36,755 nucleotides of DNA from Akkermansiaceae bacterium (GTDB lineage: Bacteria; Verrucomicrobiota; Verrucomicrobiia; Verrucomicrobiales; Akkermansiaceae). Of the stretch, positions 27,674 to 36,369 are shown piece after piece. A program made the position numbers and the translations under genes. The notes beneath the pieces are model-generated. The model did no database searches, was not told the DNA's origin, and saw nothing but the letters and a program-made list of their open reading frames with translations. The DNA lies in the NCBI GenBank assembly GCA_025363295.1, contig JANYEC010000021.1, positions 1 to 36,755 of the forward strand, in the 5' to 3' direction. How positions within the stretch are numbered: the first letter of the stretch is position 1; every line of letters begins with the position of its first letter.

Positions 27674-28768
27674 TTAGGAAATGGCTTTGCGGGCGAGCAC
27701 GGGTTTTTCAATCAGATGCCAACTCAAGAGACCCAGCACAGCCGTAATAATAAAAACGATGGGGAGGGCATCAAGCGTTTTAAGCAATCCTATCTCGACA
27801 AGAACATTGATGACCAATGAATGATAGATATAAATTCCGTAGGAAAGATCCGTGCCGCAGAGTAGGCGGCGCGATAGCGACTTGGCGCTATAGGCTCCAG
27901 AGATCGTTGCAAATCCCAAGAGAATGCGAGCTGGCAGCAGCAGGAGATAGAATAGCACTGAGAATTCAGGGGCGAGGTATCCAATGACCGTTGCCAATAG
28001 CAGGTATGCGCCGATGTAATAGAAAAATTTGCCCTCCAGAAAACTCCGCAGAAGCTCAAAATAGCGGTGGATGAAAATCCCCACCATAAACATCCAAAGA
28101 TGGGGCCATAAGGTATTGTAAAGCAGCTTGAAAGCGAAGGGTGCACGGGAAAATCCCCCAGGACCGTTCACTTTCACATTCATGACGCAGTAGGCGGCAT
28201 AGGAGGCGAGAAAGAGGAACAAAAGTAACAACCCTGTTACTTTTTTCCACGTTCTCAAGCGGTAAACCGCGGCGTATAGGAGCGGAACAAACAGATAGAA
28301 TTGTAACTCCACCGTGATCGTCCATAGCGCGCCGTTAGCGACTCCGATCCCGAACCCTCGGAATTGATCGGGATTGAAAAACTGGAGAAAGCTTAACTGC
28401 CCTAACAGCCAGCCTACAAATGTCCCGGATTTGAGAAAAGAAACCGGAAGGAATCCAAAACTCCCGAGGAGTATCAATGTCACCCCCAGACAAACCCAGA
28501 GCGCTGGAAAAATCCGCAGCGATCGATTCCAAAAGTACTCCGCAAGATTCCCGCCGCATCGTTCATAAGAGCGAGCGATGAGAAATCCGCTGATGACGAA
28601 AAAGATCGGCACACCCGGTAGCCACGCCATGAGACCGAAAGCATGCCTCTGCCACTCCGGAAGTGTTTCGCGCAGCCCCGTTTGCTCGACCGCATGCAAA
28701 AGCACCACTTGTGTGGCAGCCGCAAGGCGGATTAAGTCGAAATTATTACTCCGGTGATCGAGAGGCAC
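27674..28768 (-). CDS. Acyltransferase-3 family membrane protein (OafA/YrhL-like)
   Basis: Members of this family transfer acyl groups, often acetyl, to surface polysaccharides or lipids. The protein has about 10 membrane helices. The N-terminus reads NNFDLIRLAAATQVVLLHA, with the conserved Arg and His, and the next helix reads GVPIFFVISGFLIARSYER, a family signature. It ends with SWHLIEKPVLARK, the typical C-terminal helix end. The 364 aa length is the standard membrane core without an SGNH extension. Translation appears to begin with GTG at 28768. The neighbouring polymerase-like gene supports a role in modifying an O-antigen or exopolysaccharide; the substrate is inferred. Confidence 0.9.
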   Translation of the reverse strand: MPLDHRSNNFDLIRLAAATQVVLLHAVEQTGLRETLPEWQRHAFGLMAWLPGVPIFFVISGFLIARSYERCGGNLAEYFWNRSLRIFPALWVCLGVTLILLGSFGFLPVSFLKSGTFVGWLLGQLSFLQFFNPDQFRGFGIGVANGALWTITVELQFYLFVPLLYAAVYRLRTWKKVTGLLLLFLFLASYAAYCVMNVKVNGPGGFSRAPFAFKLLYNTLWPHLWMFMVGIFIHRYFELLRSFLEGKFFYYIGAYLLLATVIGYLAPEFSVLFYLLLLPARILLGFATISGAYSAKSLSRRLLCGTDLSYGIYIYHSLVINVLVEIGLLKTLDALPIVFIITAVLGLLSWHLIEKPVLARKAIS

Positions 28769-28944
28769 GATCTTATTGAATTAGGTGAAACCACGTGCGC
28801 GGTTAGGGGGTGCGACAGAGTAATAAAAGATCATGGATTGGGAATCAAGAATGGAGTGGCGAGGAACTGGCATTGTGGGGTGATTTGGATACTGAATTTC
28901 GTGATCCAGAAGTTCCCACCTCCGCCTTCGGAAATCACTAACTG

Positions 28945-29058
28945 TCTCCAATATGCCATAGTCCCGCCCTAACGGTAGGCGTTTCGATGCTGTCTTACCG
29001 CTGGGTGGAAAAACCAGGGATCCCACTAGGTCTTGCCGTGATCGCGGGTCGGGGCTGA
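28945..29058 (+). pseudogene. 3' fragment of a second acyltransferase-3 gene
   Basis: The plus strand reads LTVGVSMLSYRWVEKPGI and then a TGA at 29056-29058. This matches the end of acyltransferase-3 proteins (LSY-x-x-VEKP) and resembles the C-terminus of the minus-strand gene at 27674, but lies on the opposite strand. No 5' portion was found upstream, so it looks like a remnant. The rest of the 28769-29073 gap shows nothing else recognisable. Confidence 0.55.
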
Positions 29059-29073
29059 CCTAGGGACAGTCTT

Positions 29074-30528
29074 TCAATTTTTGGATGCCGATAGCGATCG
29101 CGAAGTCGCGTGGATCCACGATGACCGCACGATAAAAGCCTGCGGCAAACCAACCATGAGGCCGTAGAGCACTCCAACGAGCCTTTCCTGAAATGGATTT
29201 GCCGTTAGTGTCTCACTCAGCAAGCAGCAGGTAGCGACGAATGGCAGGAAGGCGAGCCACTGGTCCGGTCCGGGGTCCGAGGCGTTTGCCTTCGCGGCGC
29301 TGAGGCTCAGGGCAGCGGTAGTCCCAAAAAGCGTGAGATAGCACACAAGCGCGATGATACCACCGGAGAGCAGGCTGTAGGTCCAAATGGAATGACCCGC
29401 AAACCACATGCCATCGAAATTGTCGTCGTCGTCCGGAATCACAAGAGTAATTTCCGATAGATAAGCGCGGTCCCAGTAGTAGGGGGAACCGATGCCTTTT
29501 CCATTGATGAAATGCACGGGGTCTTCGCGGAGAATTTTCATCATCGCGTCTGCCTCTGCCATGCGCGTGAGGTAAGAAATATCCGCACTGAGATTCTGCG
29601 TCGCCGTATTATGAAACAAGCGCTCGCCCCAGCGTTCCAGCACCACTGGCTGAAAGACCGCGACGCCCGCGATGGCAACGACGACCAGGATCCCGGCTGC
29701 TGCGACGGGAATAAGACGCTTCCAAAGACTCGTCCACGCGAACTGCCCCCACCTAACACAAAGCACAAAGCAGATCATCGCAGCGAACCCCGCCATGAGC
29801 ACCGGGAAGAATAGCGAACGTGTAATGGTGATTAAGATGCCGGAGAAAATAATCCCGCTTGCCACCAAGATCCCCCAGTGAAACCGCGTTCTCAGCAACA
29901 TGGCACAAGCAATCCACGCTGCGATCCAACCATTCGCCGGACTCAACACTTCTAGCCGCGCCGTTTCCAAGGTGACGCCCGTGACGAATAGCCCGTAGAA
30001 GATTTTCCAAACGACATTCACACACGCGGCAATGAGCAAGGGCCTAACAATCCGCGTTGGCGATAGCCCTGCACACCCCGCGATGTGCGAATTGATCATG
30101 CTGAACAAACAAAGGATCAAAGGTAAAATGACGCGGACCGAGCGGGCCAGCGCCACTCCCTGAAGCGTTGCATTTGCCAGCATGTAGGCGATGAACATGG
30201 CCCAAAATCCAATGACCCAAGCACCTGGCCTCACTAACAGGAAGCGGCGACCGATGATCATCATCGCGGCCGTGGAACAAACGCTCAGTATTAGGTAAAT
30301 CACCTGGTCCAGCCCCGTACTACCACCACTCGTTCCGGAAATTTCGTTCCGATGGTCCAGCGCGAAAGAAAGGACGAAAACCCAAAGCAGGCGTTCGATC
30401 CAAACGGCGTCTCGCGCCATAGGAATGAAAATGTGGTCGGGGGGATCTGGTTTAGAAAAAATCACGGAGTCCGGAAATGCCGGGTAAGTGAGCAGGGAGG
30501 AGGAGTCGCTTAGGTGGGACGAATACAA
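29074..30528 (-). CDS. O-antigen ligase/polymerase-like membrane protein
   Basis: This is a multi-pass membrane protein of the WaaL/Wzy type, which joins or polymerises surface sugar repeats on the periplasmic face. About 10-12 hydrophobic segments are seen, with a larger extracytoplasmic loop between about residues 310 and 390 (GERLFHNTATQNLSADISYL, DPVHFINGKGIGSPYYWDRA). Such a loop late in the protein is typical of this family. The longest frame begins at a TTG (30528); the ATG at 30420 (MARDAVWIERLLWVFVLSF) is a good alternative and would drop 36 hydrophilic residues. A possible promoter lies just upstream. Ligase and polymerase cannot be separated by sequence alone. Confidence 0.78.
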   Translation of the reverse strand: MYSSHLSDSSSLLTYPAFPDSVIFSKPDPPDHIFIPMARDAVWIERLLWVFVLSFALDHRNEISGTSGGSTGLDQVIYLILSVCSTAAMMIIGRRFLLVRPGAWVIGFWAMFIAYMLANATLQGVALARSVRVILPLILCLFSMINSHIAGCAGLSPTRIVRPLLIAACVNVVWKIFYGLFVTGVTLETARLEVLSPANGWIAAWIACAMLLRTRFHWGILVASGIIFSGILITITRSLFFPVLMAGFAAMICFVLCVRWGQFAWTSLWKRLIPVAAAGILVVVAIAGVAVFQPVVLERWGERLFHNTATQNLSADISYLTRMAEADAMMKILREDPVHFINGKGIGSPYYWDRAYLSEITLVIPDDDDNFDGMWFAGHSIWTYSLLSGGIIALVCYLTLFGTTAALSLSAAKANASDPGPDQWLAFLPFVATCCLLSETLTANPFQERLVGVLYGLMVGLPQAFIVRSSWIHATSRSLSASKN

Positions 30529-30546
30529 CCGGGCGCTACCGTTTTG

Positions 30547-30574
30547 ATGGTATGCGCCGAATAAAAACTGTCAA
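30547..30574 (-). promoter_or_regulatory. Possible promoter of the O-antigen ligase-like gene
   Basis: On the minus strand a perfect TTGACA (30574-30569) is followed, after 16 bases, by TACCAT (30552-30547), matching 4 of 6 of the sigma-70 -10 consensus. It points at the gene starting at 30528 or 30420. Confidence 0.4.
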
Positions 30575-30760
30575 TGTCGTCACCACACATGATCGCGGAG
30601 GCGTGTTGCCTGATTGAAGCTTTGGCATTTTTGGCAATACGGGGAGAGACTCACAAAAAGGATACCATCGACTTTATTGTCCGCACGAATGCGCGTAGCC
30701 GCAGCGCAGCCACTATTTCTGCCGCAATGGAAGCTCGCCATTTAAGCACACACCCTCTCA

Positions 30761-31354
30761 TCACTTCACCCGTAGAAGATTCCTTGATCCCCACAAATAG
30801 TTCCAGCCGGAGATTACGGTTAGAGCAACCGCGGCCCACAGGAAAATCGGTTGCAGCCATCCGCCTTCCGCATACGGACGGGCGATGTGTTTTAGGGAAT
30901 CGACCACGGGAAACATTTCTTTCGCTTTTTCGCCCGTGAGCCAAATGAGGCCGGTGATCAGATAGGCGAGTTGAAAGGTGGTCTTCCATTTCCCCAGATT
31001 GTCTGCCGAAAGCACATGGCCTGCTTCGATGGCGATGGTGCGTAGGCCGGTGACGAGGAACTCACGCCCGATGATCAGGGCCGTCACCCACACCGGGCAG
31101 AGTCCGCGTTCGGTGAAAAAAATAAATGCCGCGCTTACGAGGATTTTGTCGGCCAGCGGATCCATCAATTTTCCCAATGGAGTGACGAGGCCCATTTTCC
31201 GCGCCAAGTAGCCGTCTAGCCAATCGCTCGCCGCCGCGATAATGAAAAGCGTGAGACCAATACCGTATCCAGGCAAATTGCGCTGTGACACCGCCACCAC
31301 GAAGGCCGCAGTCATGATTAAACGCGAAAATGTGATGGCATTCGGTAAGTTCAC
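30761..31354 (-). CDS. pgsA: CDP-diacylglycerol-glycerol-3-phosphate 3-phosphatidyltransferase
   Basis: The enzyme makes phosphatidylglycerophosphate from CDP-diacylglycerol and glycerol 3-phosphate at the inner membrane. The CDP-alcohol phosphotransferase motif is complete: SDWLDGYLARKMG followed by PLGKLMDPLADK (D-G-x2-A-R-x8-G-x3-D-x3-D). The N-terminus NLPNAITFSRLIM is the classical PgsA start. The frame is open to 31621, but that extension is antisense to gnd and unlike PgsA; the GTG at 31354 gives a normal 197-residue protein. It is divergent from gnd with about 100 bases between them. Confidence 0.92.
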   Translation of the reverse strand: MNLPNAITFSRLIMTAAFVVAVSQRNLPGYGIGLTLFIIAAASDWLDGYLARKMGLVTPLGKLMDPLADKILVSAAFIFFTERGLCPVWVTALIIGREFLVTGLRTIAIEAGHVLSADNLGKWKTTFQLAYLITGLIWLTGEKAKEMFPVVDSLKHIARPYAEGGWLQPIFLWAAVALTVISGWNYLWGSRNLLRVK

Positions 31355-31456
31355 CCCCGCAATGTGCGAAATGCATAGAGAATTGGCAACAAGGGGTTGC
31401 ACGAATGCACCTTTGCCCGTTACACAAACCTCCTCCCTATTTAGAAACACTACATC

Positions 31457-32875
31457 ATGAGCAATAGCGATTTCGGACTTATTGGTCTGGCCGTCATGGG
31501 TCAGAATCTCGTTCTCAACGTGGAATCCCGTGGCTTCCAAGTCTCGGTTTACAACCGCACGACGGCCGTCACGGATGAATTCGTCGGAAAACATCCTGAC
31601 AAAAAAATCGTTGGCGAGCACACGTTAGAGGGTTTCGTCCAGTCCCTCGCCTCCCCGCGTAAGGTCATGATCATGGTCAAAGCCGGTGGTCCGGTGGATG
31701 CCGTCATCGAGTCGCTCATCCCGCTGCTAGATAAGGGTGATATCATCATCGACGGCGGAAACTCCCTCTACACCGATACCGAGCGCCGCGACAAATGGCT
31801 CGGCGATCTCGGCTTCCGCTTCATCGGCGCTGGCGTGTCCGGCGGTGAAGAAGGCGCTCGCAAAGGCCCATCGATCATGCCCGGCGGCCCGGCCTCCACC
31901 TGGGAAGTCATGAAGCCGATTTTTGAATCCATCGCCGCGAAAGTCGATGGTGAGCCCTGCGTTTTCCACATCGGACCCGGCGGCGCTGGCCACTATGTGA
32001 AAATGATCCACAATGGCATCGAATATGGCGACATGCAGCTCATTTGCGAAGCCTATAACATTTTCAAAGCTGCGGGCTTCACCCCCGCCGAACTCGCGAC
32101 GGTTTTCACTGATTGGAACGAAGGCGACCTCGAAAGTTATCTCATCCAAATCACCTCGAAAATTTTCGAACAAATCGATCCTGAAACTGGCAAGCCACTG
32201 GTCGATCTCATCCTCGACACCGCCGGCCAAAAAGGCACCGGCAAATGGACGCTCATCAACGCCGTCGAAAACGCAGTCGTCATTTCCACCATCAACGCCG
32301 CCGTCGAAGCACGCATCCTTTCCTCGATGAAAGACAAACGCGTGGCCGCAAGCAGCGTGCTTCACGGCCCGAAGGCAGAAATCACCGGTGACAAAGCCGC
32401 GCTCGTGAAAAAAGTCCACGACGCACTCTTCGCGTCCAAGATCATTTCCTACGCTCAAGGCCTGGACCTCATCGCCGCGATGGGTGTGGAAAAAGCTTGG
32501 GATCTCGACCTCGCGAAGATCGCTGCTATCTGGCGCGGAGGCTGCATCATTCGTGCCCGCTTCCTCAACGACATCACCGAAGCCTATCGCGCCGATGCAA
32601 AACTGTCTAACCTGATGCTCGCCCCGTTCTTCACGAATCTGCTCAATGGATTCCAGCAAAACTGGCGCGAAGTCATCTCCCTGGCCACCCTCGCAGGAAT
32701 TCCCGTTCCAGCGTTTAGCGCATCCCTCGGCTATTACGATAGTTACCGTAGCGCCGTTCTCCCCGCAAACCTGCTGCAAGCCCAACGCGACTTCTTCGGT
32801 GCCCACACCTATGAGCGCACCGACAAGGCCCGCGGCGTGATGTCCCACACCGACTGGCCCGAAGTCATCGGCTGA
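31457..32875 (+). CDS. gnd: 6-phosphogluconate dehydrogenase (decarboxylating)
   Basis: The enzyme catalyses the NADP-dependent oxidative decarboxylation of 6-phosphogluconate to ribulose 5-phosphate in the pentose phosphate pathway. The N-terminal Rossmann motif GLAVMGQNL is followed by VYNRTT. GVSGGEEGARKGPSIMPGG is the substrate-binding block, and KMIHNGIEYGDMQLICEAY carries the catalytic Lys and the tyrosine. The C-terminal tail with YERTDKARGVMSHTDW is typical. At 472 aa it is the long, dimeric form. A strong terminator lies 65 bases downstream. Confidence 0.97.
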   Translation: MSNSDFGLIGLAVMGQNLVLNVESRGFQVSVYNRTTAVTDEFVGKHPDKKIVGEHTLEGFVQSLASPRKVMIMVKAGGPVDAVIESLIPLLDKGDIIIDGGNSLYTDTERRDKWLGDLGFRFIGAGVSGGEEGARKGPSIMPGGPASTWEVMKPIFESIAAKVDGEPCVFHIGPGGAGHYVKMIHNGIEYGDMQLICEAYNIFKAAGFTPAELATVFTDWNEGDLESYLIQITSKIFEQIDPETGKPLVDLILDTAGQKGTGKWTLINAVENAVVISTINAAVEARILSSMKDKRVAASSVLHGPKAEITGDKAALVKKVHDALFASKIISYAQGLDLIAAMGVEKAWDLDLAKIAAIWRGGCIIRARFLNDITEAYRADAKLSNLMLAPFFTNLLNGFQQNWREVISLATLAGIPVPAFSASLGYYDSYRSAVLPANLLQAQRDFFGAHTYERTDKARGVMSHTDWPEVIG

Positions 32876-32939
32876 GTCTAACTTCCACATTTAGGGAATT
32901 CTACGGAACAATTCCGCTAGAATCTATCAAATTACAAGT

Positions 32940-32971
32940 CGGCCGGGGGGAGACCTCCGGCCGTTTTGTTT
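32940..32971 (+). terminator. Rho-independent terminator after gnd
   Basis: The stem CGGCCGG-GGG pairs with CCTCCGGCCG (32940-32963, with one G-T pair and an AGA loop region) and is followed by TTTTGTTT. It is well placed to end the gnd transcript. Confidence 0.85.
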
Positions 32972-32998
32972 CATTCAAATCCAACATAAACCGTTAGA

Positions 32999-33595
32999 TC
33001 AGGCCTGATTCAGCAACTGATAGACCATGAGCGCCGCATAAGCATCATTCGCCGCATATACTAATTGTCCTTCCGATAGCTTAGGGCTGGCCCAGTTCGA
33101 GGTGGTCACGCTCTTCGACTTCATCAACCGCCGCTGGAACAACATCGCGATCGCAGACTTTGCCCCGACCGCATTACGATAACCCAGCTTTCGAAACGAA
33201 CGATCCAAATCAATAATCCCGGCGGGTCGGATTCCGAATCGCCTCCAAATATGAGTTAGATCCCCTCGCAAATCGAACCCGATCTTTTGAATCTCTTCGG
33301 ATTCTAATAGGCGGACAATCACGGCCCGCGACTCGGTGATATGGGATTGAAAAATATAAGCCCGCTCGGAAGTCGCGAATTGCAGCACATGCGGTCCCTC
33401 GGATTGCTGCCCTTTGAGGAAAGTTGGCTTTGATTCCGTATCAAACCCGACATTCTTTGCCTGCGCAAGATCGCGAAACGCCGCTTCCGCTTCACCTTCC
33501 GTCGAGACCAGCACAATGCGCTCCATTCCGAGGCCTACAAATGGCTCAAGTTCGGCGATTACGGATTTGGTAGGCACGATTTTTGGATCAAACAT
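32999..33595 (-). CDS. DEDDy 3'-5' exonuclease domain protein (RNase D-like)
   Basis: This is a stand-alone DnaQ-superfamily exonuclease domain. The four acidic positions are visible: VGFDTESKP (Asp and Glu of ExoI), KIGFDLRGDL (ExoII Asp), and QLVYAANDAYAAL (Tyr and Asp of ExoIII, the y-type). It has no HRDC domain, so it is shorter than RNase D (198 aa versus about 375) and more like the small 3'-5' exonucleases of bacteria. RNA or DNA as substrate cannot be decided. It converges with gnd and is divergent from the CapK-like gene; about 200 bases with no recognised feature lie between its start and that gene. Confidence 0.88.
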   Translation of the reverse strand: MFDPKIVPTKSVIAELEPFVGLGMERIVLVSTEGEAEAAFRDLAQAKNVGFDTESKPTFLKGQQSEGPHVLQFATSERAYIFQSHITESRAVIVRLLESEEIQKIGFDLRGDLTHIWRRFGIRPAGIIDLDRSFRKLGYRNAVGAKSAIAMLFQRRLMKSKSVTTSNWASPKLSEGQLVYAANDAYAALMVYQLLNQA

Positions 33596-33795
33596 TTCGC
33601 TGAAATTTTCTCTTTGCCCTGAAGCTTCCCTTTTCTATCCGCCAAAATCAAGATCCGGTTAGCTAAAATCGTAATCGCCCTTTGTCTCATAAAAGCGACA
33701 CAATGCCTGCCCGAAGCCAAATGCCTTAGTTCCAAGCGTATTGCAGGAAGTGTTGTTTGTTCTTGGGGTGCGGCGCGAGGCAGATAAGCTCGGGA

Positions 33796-35214
33796 ATGAA
33801 TTTGCCGACGCCTCACTCGGCTTTCCCCGGGGCCGTTTGGCCGGCGATACCGCAAGCGCCCGCCGCAGCGCTGCTCGCCGTCCTCGGGCAGCTTGCGGAA
33901 AGCCAATTTATGACTGATGAGCAATTGGCCATGGTACGGCGTCCACAAGCTGAGGCACTGATGGATCATGCTGGCGCGCAATTGCCCTTCTGGCGCGATC
34001 GACTGCGGGCTGCGGGGCTCGATCCTGAGACACGAAATCAAGCGGCACTCGCGATGCCAGAATGGAACGAGCGATGGGCGTCTCTGCCAGTTCTCTCCCG
34101 TGCCGAAGTACAATCACTGGGAGACCAACTGCGCGTAACGCATCTTCCTAACGGACATGGGGTCGTGGGGGAAAGTGTCACTTCCGGCTCTTCGGGACGC
34201 CCAGTGCGTATCGCCCGCAGCACCCTCGATTATTTCTATTGGCAGGCATTTCAATTGCGCGAGCATGTCTGGCGCAGTCGCGATCTATCAGGCAAATTTC
34301 TATCAATCCTGCGGGATGATCGCCGCGAGCTGATCGATGAGAATATCCACCTGCGAACCATGGCCGATTGGGGGCCTCCCGCCTCGGTAGTCTGGCCGAC
34401 CGGACCGAGCTTTCTGTTGGATTACCGATCGCCTATCCGCGCGCTGGTCGCTACCATTTGCGAGCTCAAGCCCGACTACCTCTGCACGTTTCCATCGCTC
34501 CTGCTAGAAATCCTCCGACTCGCGCGCGGCGAAGGGATCATCCTGCCACCTCTGATAGAAGCCATCGGTGTGGGCGAGGCGAGCCCGCCAGAACTCGCGG
34601 GACTTTGTCGCGAAGTCTGGGGTGCCCCGCTGGCGAGCACCTATACCGCTGCGGAAACGGGAGCGATGGCCTATCAGTGCCTAGAAGGTGGCCGCTGGCA
34701 TCTCCAGTCCGAAAAATCGATCATCGAGGTGCTCGATTCGAATGGGCATCCCTGCGCTCCAGGCGAGACAGGCAGAGTCATCGTGACACCGCTCCACAAT
34801 CTTGCCATGCCACTGCTCCGTTATGAAATTGGAGATCTCGCCACCGTGGGAGCAGGCCCCTGCCCTTGTGGTCGCAGCTTGCCAATTTTGGATGCAATTC
34901 CAGGGCGTGCGCGGGATCTTCTCATGCTCCCATCCGGTGACCTGCGCCCACCGTATTATGGTCACGCTGCGGTCATGAAAGTCCGCTCTATCCGCCAGCA
35001 TCAGGTCATCCAGACCTCGCGGAATCATGTGTGCTTCCGACTGGTAGTCGCAAAGCCGCTGACCCGTGAAGAAGTGGATCACGTCATCAAGAGCGCCACT
35101 GACGCGCTTGGCGGCGCTTTCGGTGTCAGCATCGAGTATGTGGATGAAATCTTCCGTAGCCCTAACGGAAAATTCGCCGAGTTTGAACGAAGCTTTGATT
35201 TCTCCAATGACTGA
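33796..35214 (+). CDS. CapK/PaaK-type adenylate-forming enzyme
   Basis: The protein belongs to the AMP-forming ligase family related to phenylacetate-CoA ligase, in the branch named after CapK of capsule gene clusters. The adenylation motif is visible as SVTSGSSGRPV, the aromatic/TGAMAYQC region after STYTAAETG corresponds to the A5 motif, and RYEIGDLA to the A7 motif. A CPCG pair follows, as in PaaK proteins. The frame is open from 33757, but the ATG at 33796 is a reasonable start. At 472 aa it is a typical length. The acid substrate is unknown. Its neighbours give no pathway; a role in surface polymer or lipid modification is only suggested by the family. Confidence 0.82.
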   Translation: MNLPTPHSAFPGAVWPAIPQAPAAALLAVLGQLAESQFMTDEQLAMVRRPQAEALMDHAGAQLPFWRDRLRAAGLDPETRNQAALAMPEWNERWASLPVLSRAEVQSLGDQLRVTHLPNGHGVVGESVTSGSSGRPVRIARSTLDYFYWQAFQLREHVWRSRDLSGKFLSILRDDRRELIDENIHLRTMADWGPPASVVWPTGPSFLLDYRSPIRALVATICELKPDYLCTFPSLLLEILRLARGEGIILPPLIEAIGVGEASPPELAGLCREVWGAPLASTYTAAETGAMAYQCLEGGRWHLQSEKSIIEVLDSNGHPCAPGETGRVIVTPLHNLAMPLLRYEIGDLATVGAGPCPCGRSLPILDAIPGRARDLLMLPSGDLRPPYYGHAAVMKVRSIRQHQVIQTSRNHVCFRLVVAKPLTREEVDHVIKSATDALGGAFGVSIEYVDEIFRSPNGKFAEFERSFDFSND

Positions 35215-35301
35215 GCCTAGCTGCCAAACGTCTTCAAATAGCGGCCCGAAAATCTATCAAATTAATGACAATTCGATTAGAACGTTCATATCCCCGCAGA
35301 A

Positions 35302-35811
35302 TCAAGCGAGCTTACGACGGTGGCGGACTACCAGAAAAACAAATCCAAGGAGCATCATGACGGCGGCCGCCGGCTCAGGAACCACCGAAAAGGTGAGCAC
35401 GGTCAAGGCGGGAAAAGCAAACGTTCCCAACGCAGCGGTCCCCGTTGACGTGAACCGTAAGCCTTTAACCGACTGCGGAGTGGCGAAAGGAGAAAACACA
35501 TTCCCTGTGATCGTGCTGAGTGGCACATTTTGAAACGGACTGGAGACTTTTGAAAAAAGCTGCACCAGCGAGTCATCAGATAGAATTCCGCTGATGGTCA
35601 TCGCCGCGCCTTCCCCTGTATTCACGGAGCCGTCACTGATAGAAACTAGCTGCTCGACACTCGTAAGAGGAGTGGAAAAAAGAAGGTCGAAGTTACTGCC
35701 TGCGGCATGGGGCCCAACGATAGTCTGCACGGTTGTAGCTCCATGCCCCACATTGGCGCATGCAGTTAGAATCAATCCAGCTGAAGCAGCGGCGCGATAA
35801 TTGGGTTTCAT
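35302..35811 (-). CDS. PEP-CTERM sorting domain protein
   Basis: This is a small exported protein of unknown function. It has a signal peptide (YRAAASAGLILTACANVGHG), a Ser/Thr-rich beta-type body of about 115 residues with no Cys after the signal, and a C-terminal tripartite sorting signal: VPEP, a hydrophobic segment AAAVMMLLGFVFLVV and the basic end RHRRK. In other species such tails are recognised by exosortase (EpsH) systems and the proteins are linked to exopolysaccharide or biofilm. No exosortase gene is in the window. It has no gene partner on its strand. Confidence 0.85.
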   Translation of the reverse strand: MKPNYRAAASAGLILTACANVGHGATTVQTIVGPHAAGSNFDLLFSTPLTSVEQLVSISDGSVNTGEGAAMTISGILSDDSLVQLFSKVSSPFQNVPLSTITGNVFSPFATPQSVKGLRFTSTGTAALGTFAFPALTVLTFSVVPEPAAAVMMLLGFVFLVVRHRRKLA

Positions 35812-36034
35812 GAAATTTTCCCGTTAAGAACTTTTGCATTTTGGAATTTTCACAAAACCGTCCAAATGCACGTTGTGTTTTTAATGCCTGTCGAGAGCAA
35901 AACAAGTAAATTCAAGGAAACGACGCGAAGATTCCTTGACCACTCCCCATCGCATTTCTTGGTCTCTGCCAACATCACCTTGAACGATGAAAAAGCTCAT
36001 ATCAGGAGCGCTAGGCCCGCCTCCCGCCTTCTCA

Positions 36035-36069
36035 AAATGAAAGCCGGACGCATTTTCAATACGTCCGGC
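36035..36069 (-). terminator. Rho-independent terminator of the small lipoprotein gene
   Basis: A perfect 8-bp stem, GCCGGACG (36043-36050) with CGTCCGGC (36062-36069), has an 11-base loop; on the minus strand it is followed by TTTCATTTTG. It lies 30 bases past the stop of the lipoprotein gene. The rest of the gap 35812-36099 shows no coding sequence I would support. Confidence 0.75.
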
Positions 36070-36099
36070 CTCCTAAGCTATTGCGAAACGATGAAGCGG

Positions 36100-36312
36100 C
36101 TACTTCTTCTCGGTCGTTTCCGTCTTTTCGGTGGTGGTGCCATCTGGCGTGGTGGACGACTTAGTTTCCGTCTTCTTCTCGGTCTTCGTGGAAGCTGCGG
36201 GCACCACAATGGTTGTTTCTTTCGTTTCCCCTGGAGGATTGATTGTCACTTCTTTCCGTTCGCAGGAGAAACTGAGCAATGCCACTGTTGCGGTAATCAG
36301 GTAGATTTTCAT
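36100..36312 (-). CDS. Small Thr/Lys/Glu-rich lipoprotein
   Basis: The 70-residue product has a lipoprotein signal: MKIYLITATVALLSFSC, with LSFSC near the lipobox consensus and Cys 17 as the likely lipidated residue. The rest is low-complexity, alternating Thr, Glu and Lys (for example KTEKKTETKSS), and probably unstructured. It has its own terminator, which supports real expression. No homologous family is recognised and the function is unknown. Confidence 0.65.
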   Translation of the reverse strand: MKIYLITATVALLSFSCERKEVTINPPGETKETTIVVPAASTKTEKKTETKSSTTPDGTTTEKTETTEKK

Positions 36313-36369
36313 GGTATATTTTGGATTGGACTAACAATGCCGAAGGAATTTTCCCGAGCACAGAGGCTT

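Noticed and set aside
30574..30939. 121-residue open frame on the plus strand
   Set aside because: Over half is antisense to pgsA and the remainder has no recognisable feature; the gap 30529-30760 otherwise holds only the possible promoter.
31355..31621. 89-residue N-terminal extension of PgsA
   Set aside because: The extension is antisense to gnd and hydrophilic, whereas PgsA normally begins at the NLPNAITFSR segment, which starts with the GTG at 31354.
31727..32890. 387-residue open frame on the minus strand
   Set aside because: It lies wholly antisense to gnd, which has unmistakable conserved motifs; its composition (rich in D, G, E, F) is the complement of gnd codons.
32921..35266. A 14-base exact match (AATCTATCAAATTA) after gnd and after the CapK-like gene
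   Set aside because: Two or three exact 14-base matches are expected by chance in a window of this size, and there is no further similarity around the two copies.
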